A stretch of DNA of 64,000 bases from Neelides folsomi (lineage: Eukaryota; Arthropoda; Collembola; Neelipleona; Neelidae): NCBI GenBank assembly GCA_034687125.1, contig JAQGBZ010000100.1, positions 62,001 through 126,000 of the forward strand, in the 5' to 3' direction. The position numbers and the translations under genes were made by a program. The notes under the pieces are model-generated. The model was not told the DNA's origin. It made no database searches and saw nothing but the letters and a program-made list of their open reading frames with translations. Numbering within the stretch: the stretch's first letter is position 1; each line of letters begins with the position of its first letter. Positions 60,657 through 64,000 of the stretch are shown here, one piece after another.

Positions 60657-61701
60657 TATATTTTTATTAAAATCACTGAATATTTAATTAATTTATGTAT
60701 TATTAAATTAATGATAAAACAACATTTTGTTGGAACAAACGTACATTGTTAAAATTGATTTTTTGACTAATTACTAATTAACTAATTATATATATCATAC
60801 CTGAAGATTCATGTATTTGATCAAGAGTTATATATTCTTTAAGTAGTGTTTTAGAGTAAAATAGTCAATTTATTGTTAAAATAAAATGTATTCAATCAAT
60901 GAATAAACGATCGTTATTTACAAACTTTAAATATTAATAAAAAAATGATCGCTTGAATAATTTTTCATATAAATAATCTTTATGGACTACATGCGGAGAT
61001 AACAATTACTGTTATTTTAACACAGTGCTTATTTATCTATAATGATAAAGTGACAGAGAAATTGACAAGTTAATAGTGTTACTCATTTTCATGAGGATTG
61101 ATTGAATTGAACTCGTAGTTTAAAATATATCATTTGTTAGTTCATAAACATATCTGTAAAATATATAATATGGTATATATAAATATTAGTATATTATTTA
61201 ATCAAACAAAATAAAAAGATCATTTTATACTTAAATAACACAAAATAATCAATAAAATCGAATTATATTTATACTAAAAAGTTAAGCACTAAATAATAAT
61301 AAGTATGGGTGTAATGTGCTAATATGCACTACAATATTCCTCTTCGGCTCTTTCCATACTAGTCAATTAGTTTAAAAATAAAAAGTAAAATTGATAACAA
61401 TATAAGTTATTAAATATTAGATATGAAATTATGTAAGTATTGAGAATTTAAAATAGTGTATAGTACATCAGTATGTCGTGCAATTAAGTACATTCAGTTA
61501 ATATGTTTGTATAATAACAAAATATTGGTCATTAGTGTTTATAATTTATAGGAATTTGTAAAAAATCGAACCCCTTTGAGTATTCTAAAAAAAACTTTTA
61601 CATAAATACTAAAAAGGAGAATTGAGTATGAACCAAATACTATTCGTAATTGAATGAGATTCAAAAAACAAGTCGAGAAATAAAATAAAACCATTAAACA
61701 A
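60657..61701. other. Convergent AT-rich spacer after DHDDS
   Basis: About 1 kb between the stop codons of DHDDS and the coiled-coil gene, very AT-rich, holding both 3' UTRs. No repeat, RNA gene or coding exon was recognised. Confidence 0.45.
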
Positions 61702-64000
61702 CTACACACATCCATATTCGTACCATACGGAGTCATCGTCTTCAGACGAAGTTTCATCCTCGTCCACATATTCAATAGTTTGCCTATACATTTGCGGAGG
61801 GACGAAATTATTTTGGATCGGATTTTGACGGAGGTTCACTTGAATTGTGCAATCACTCATGTTCAATTCTGGCTCGGATTCTGGATTTCTGGCTGTGACT
61901 TGCAAAAGCGGCACTCTCCGCCCACCTTCTTCAGATTTCTGAAGGAGAGAAATGCTCGATTTCATCGGGTCACAAATAAAAAATAATTCGCTGTCGTTTT
62001 CGTTGATGATGAGTCTCAGTTCGTCGGTTGTGTTTGTTTCTTCGTTGCTCTCTTCGTTGGGGTCTCCATTAGGACTTAAGCTGCTCAACTCCTCATCGGC
62101 TTCATTTCCAATGTCCAAATTGGGAACCAAATGTTTCTCAATGTTTTGTAGACGTCTAGAAAATTTAATAAAAATGATTAATAAAGCATATAAGTTTTAA
62201 GAATAAAAGTTTTCAATGATTTTAATTAACTTTAACTTGATAAAGCTGACCTATTTAATAAGCTCGAACGCTTCGGACGAACATTAAATGATTTTTGTTT
62301 TGAACTGTTGCCATTTATGTCATAACGCTGCTTACGGTTTTCTTTAACCTTTAAATGTTAAATTAAGTAACAATGTTATCAATTATAACAACATTGACGT
62401 TAATTCTAAAAATCATGAAATTCATTGTACAATTTAATTGGGCTAATTACCTTTTCTCGGTTTGCGTCATCCTTTTCCGCAGGTGAAATCATCATCTTTT
62501 GAACTCTTTGTGGAGTAAATGAAGTTTTTCTGGTCCGTTTTCCATTCACTACACTCGATCTTCTTCTTTGGCGTTTAATTCTTTTAATCAAGGATTTTTC
62601 CACTTTTTCGCCCTATGAATTTCATAATAGAAGTATTAGTCTATCTTGATGAATTGTTTAAGTGTATTTAATGCATGTACATTCATTAGTAAACGATCAA
62701 TTACTTCTTCTTTGGTTGTAGGAATAGGAGAACATTCTTTGGAAACATTGGTCTCCAATTCCTCTTCTTTGTCTTCTTTTTCTTTGGTACTGGTTTCAAT
62801 TTCTTCCAGTTTTTCCACATTATTAATTTCGTCATCAGATTCAACGATTTCTAAAAGAATGTCGCTGTTGTTGGTATTATTGAATGAATCGCCATTAGAG
62901 AAACGAGAAAAGCTGCTTTCAAAATCAAAATCTTCATCCTCTTTTGTTTGCTTATCCACAGAAAGAAAACTCATTTGGTCGAGAAGAATGTCATGCTTCA
63001 GTTGGAGAGTTCTATAGATTACAGAATTATGTAAATAGACTGTCATTATCTTAGCAAAACTAAAGGATCTGGCGTGTATTTTCTATTCAGATAAAAATAA
63101 CGGTTCTCCATTATAATTGTTACCTATTTTCTTTCTGTAAAGAGTCAATTTTATCATAGATCTGCTCAGACTCTTCCAATTTCTTTTTCATTCGCGTAAC
63201 TTCCACTTCGAGTCTTGATGCTTTTTCGTGACCTTCTCGAAGAGCGTCAAGTTCATCCCGAGCTTTTTTCCACGATCTCAATTGTTGTAAGTTCTCGTTG
63301 AGCTGAAAAATTATAAGGTTAATTAGAATCTAACAATAGTTAAATATTTAAATGACTAAATTTGAATGTTTAATGTAGTGGAAAAGTTAGGTAATTGGTC
63401 AATTACTTCAATTTCTAATTCTTGAACTCTTGTTTTAGACGTTTCGAGTTCTTCACGGCACTCGGCAAGAAGTTCCGTCTTTTCAATTCTGAAATTAAAT
63501 AGTGTCATAATTAGTCATATTAAAAATGAAATTATCATTTACATATTAAATCACGAATAAATTCTTACAGTTCCTCTTTTAACATTCTTATATTCAAAAT
63601 ATTTCTGCTTTCATCTGAAAACTTGTCGTATTCCGATTCAGGGCCATATCCTTTTCCTTCGTAAACTTTCTTTTGACTGCAATTCATATACCCGGCCAAA
63701 TAATCCGCAACGAGTTGATTCTAAAATCATTTACAAATTGTACTTTTGTAAAAATCCATGAACCATATAAAAGACAAGAACTAGGGAGTAATGAGTAAAT
63801 TGTTATAAGAATTACCTGAATTGATTCATTCCTTTCAGCAAGCAAGCGACGAATAAGAGTTAAGTTGGCTTCATAAATTAATTGTTTCTCATTTTCCTCC
63901 AAATTAGCAAACTCTAACCATGATTTAATATGAACAAGTTCGGGGTTGTCTGCAATCTATTACAACAATGTGATGATGTTATATATGATTATACATTAGG
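61702..64000 (-). CDS. Hook/Girdin (CCDC88)-like coiled-coil protein, 5' end missing
   Basis: Eight exons are present: 63956-63816, 63720-63569, 63488-63407, 63302-63124, 63011-62681, 62612-62451, 62348-62251, 62155-61702 (1599 nt, 532 aa plus stop). All junctions keep frame. The first visible exon starts at an acceptor, so earlier exons lie beyond the window's right edge. An N-terminal segment (ELVHIKSWLEFANLEENEKQ) leads to a long coiled coil: CREELETSKTRVQELEIELN, then ARDELDALREGHEKASRLE and YDKIDSLQKENRTLQLKHD. The RDELDALRE block, followed by RLE and a Leu-rich heptad, is characteristic of Hook and CCDC88 (Girdin/Daple) proteins, which link dynein cargo, membranes or actin. The C-terminal 280 aa are acidic/basic and low-complexity (RIKRQRRRSS, DEDETSSEDDDS), unlike those families. 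Family is tentative. Confidence 0.6.

Overview
The window is nuclear DNA from an animal. It is strongly AT-rich between genes, and nearly every gene is split by many short introns (mostly 50-150 bp, GT-AG). Every recognisable protein is a conserved metazoan one (INO80D, TMUB, ENGASE, ANKRD49, sulfite oxidase, MAEA, IDH3 beta, PSMD3, CHIC, HSPBAP1, Lasp, BRWD/PHIP, DHDDS). The combination of a Gln/His-rich Lasp, compact genes and tiny introns suggests an invertebrate. An arthropod is my best guess, but the sequence alone does not settle the lineage. There is no sign of bacterial or viral origin. Exon boundaries were joined by hand, and every complete model keeps its reading frame across all junctions (coding length divisible by three).

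Layout: 1-3706 is gene-free AT-rich DNA. INO80D (-) and TMUB-like (+) diverge from a GC-richer block at about 5.9-7.5 kb. TMUB and ENGASE (-) converge, with a tRNA-Thr(AGT) between them. ENGASE and ANKRD49 (+) share a 576-bp divergent promoter region. ANKRD49 converges on sulfite oxidase (-), which diverges from MAEA (+). MAEA converges on IDH3B (-) across a 1.9-kb stretch that holds a 450-bp MITE with a 6-bp target duplication, a second inverted-repeat element, and a two-exon mini reading frame running into it. PSMD3 (-) follows IDH3B head-to-tail and diverges from CHIC (+) and HSPBAP1 (+). After 2.9 kb of empty AT-rich DNA come Lasp (-), an unrecognised basic/Ser-rich protein (-), and an 18-coding-exon BRWD/PHIP gene (-, 2048 aa). 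DHDDS (+) diverges from BRWD. A Hook/Girdin-like coiled-coil gene (-) runs off the right end.

The genes are mostly housekeeping: chromatin (INO80D, BRWD), ubiquitin/proteasome (MAEA, PSMD3, TMUB), mitochondria (IDH3B, sulfite oxidase), glycoprotein metabolism (ENGASE, DHDDS) and cytoskeleton/membranes (Lasp, CHIC, coiled-coil protein). They do not form one pathway or an operon.

The most unusual object is a very young miniature LTR element (50930-52079) inside a BRWD intron. Its 230-bp LTRs differ at about two positions, start TG and end CA, and are flanked by the 5-bp duplication ATCAT. It has no coding capacity. Its interior carries three perfect copies of TGACCTTTGACCT, the DR1-type nuclear-receptor site, plus a 58-bp direct duplication.
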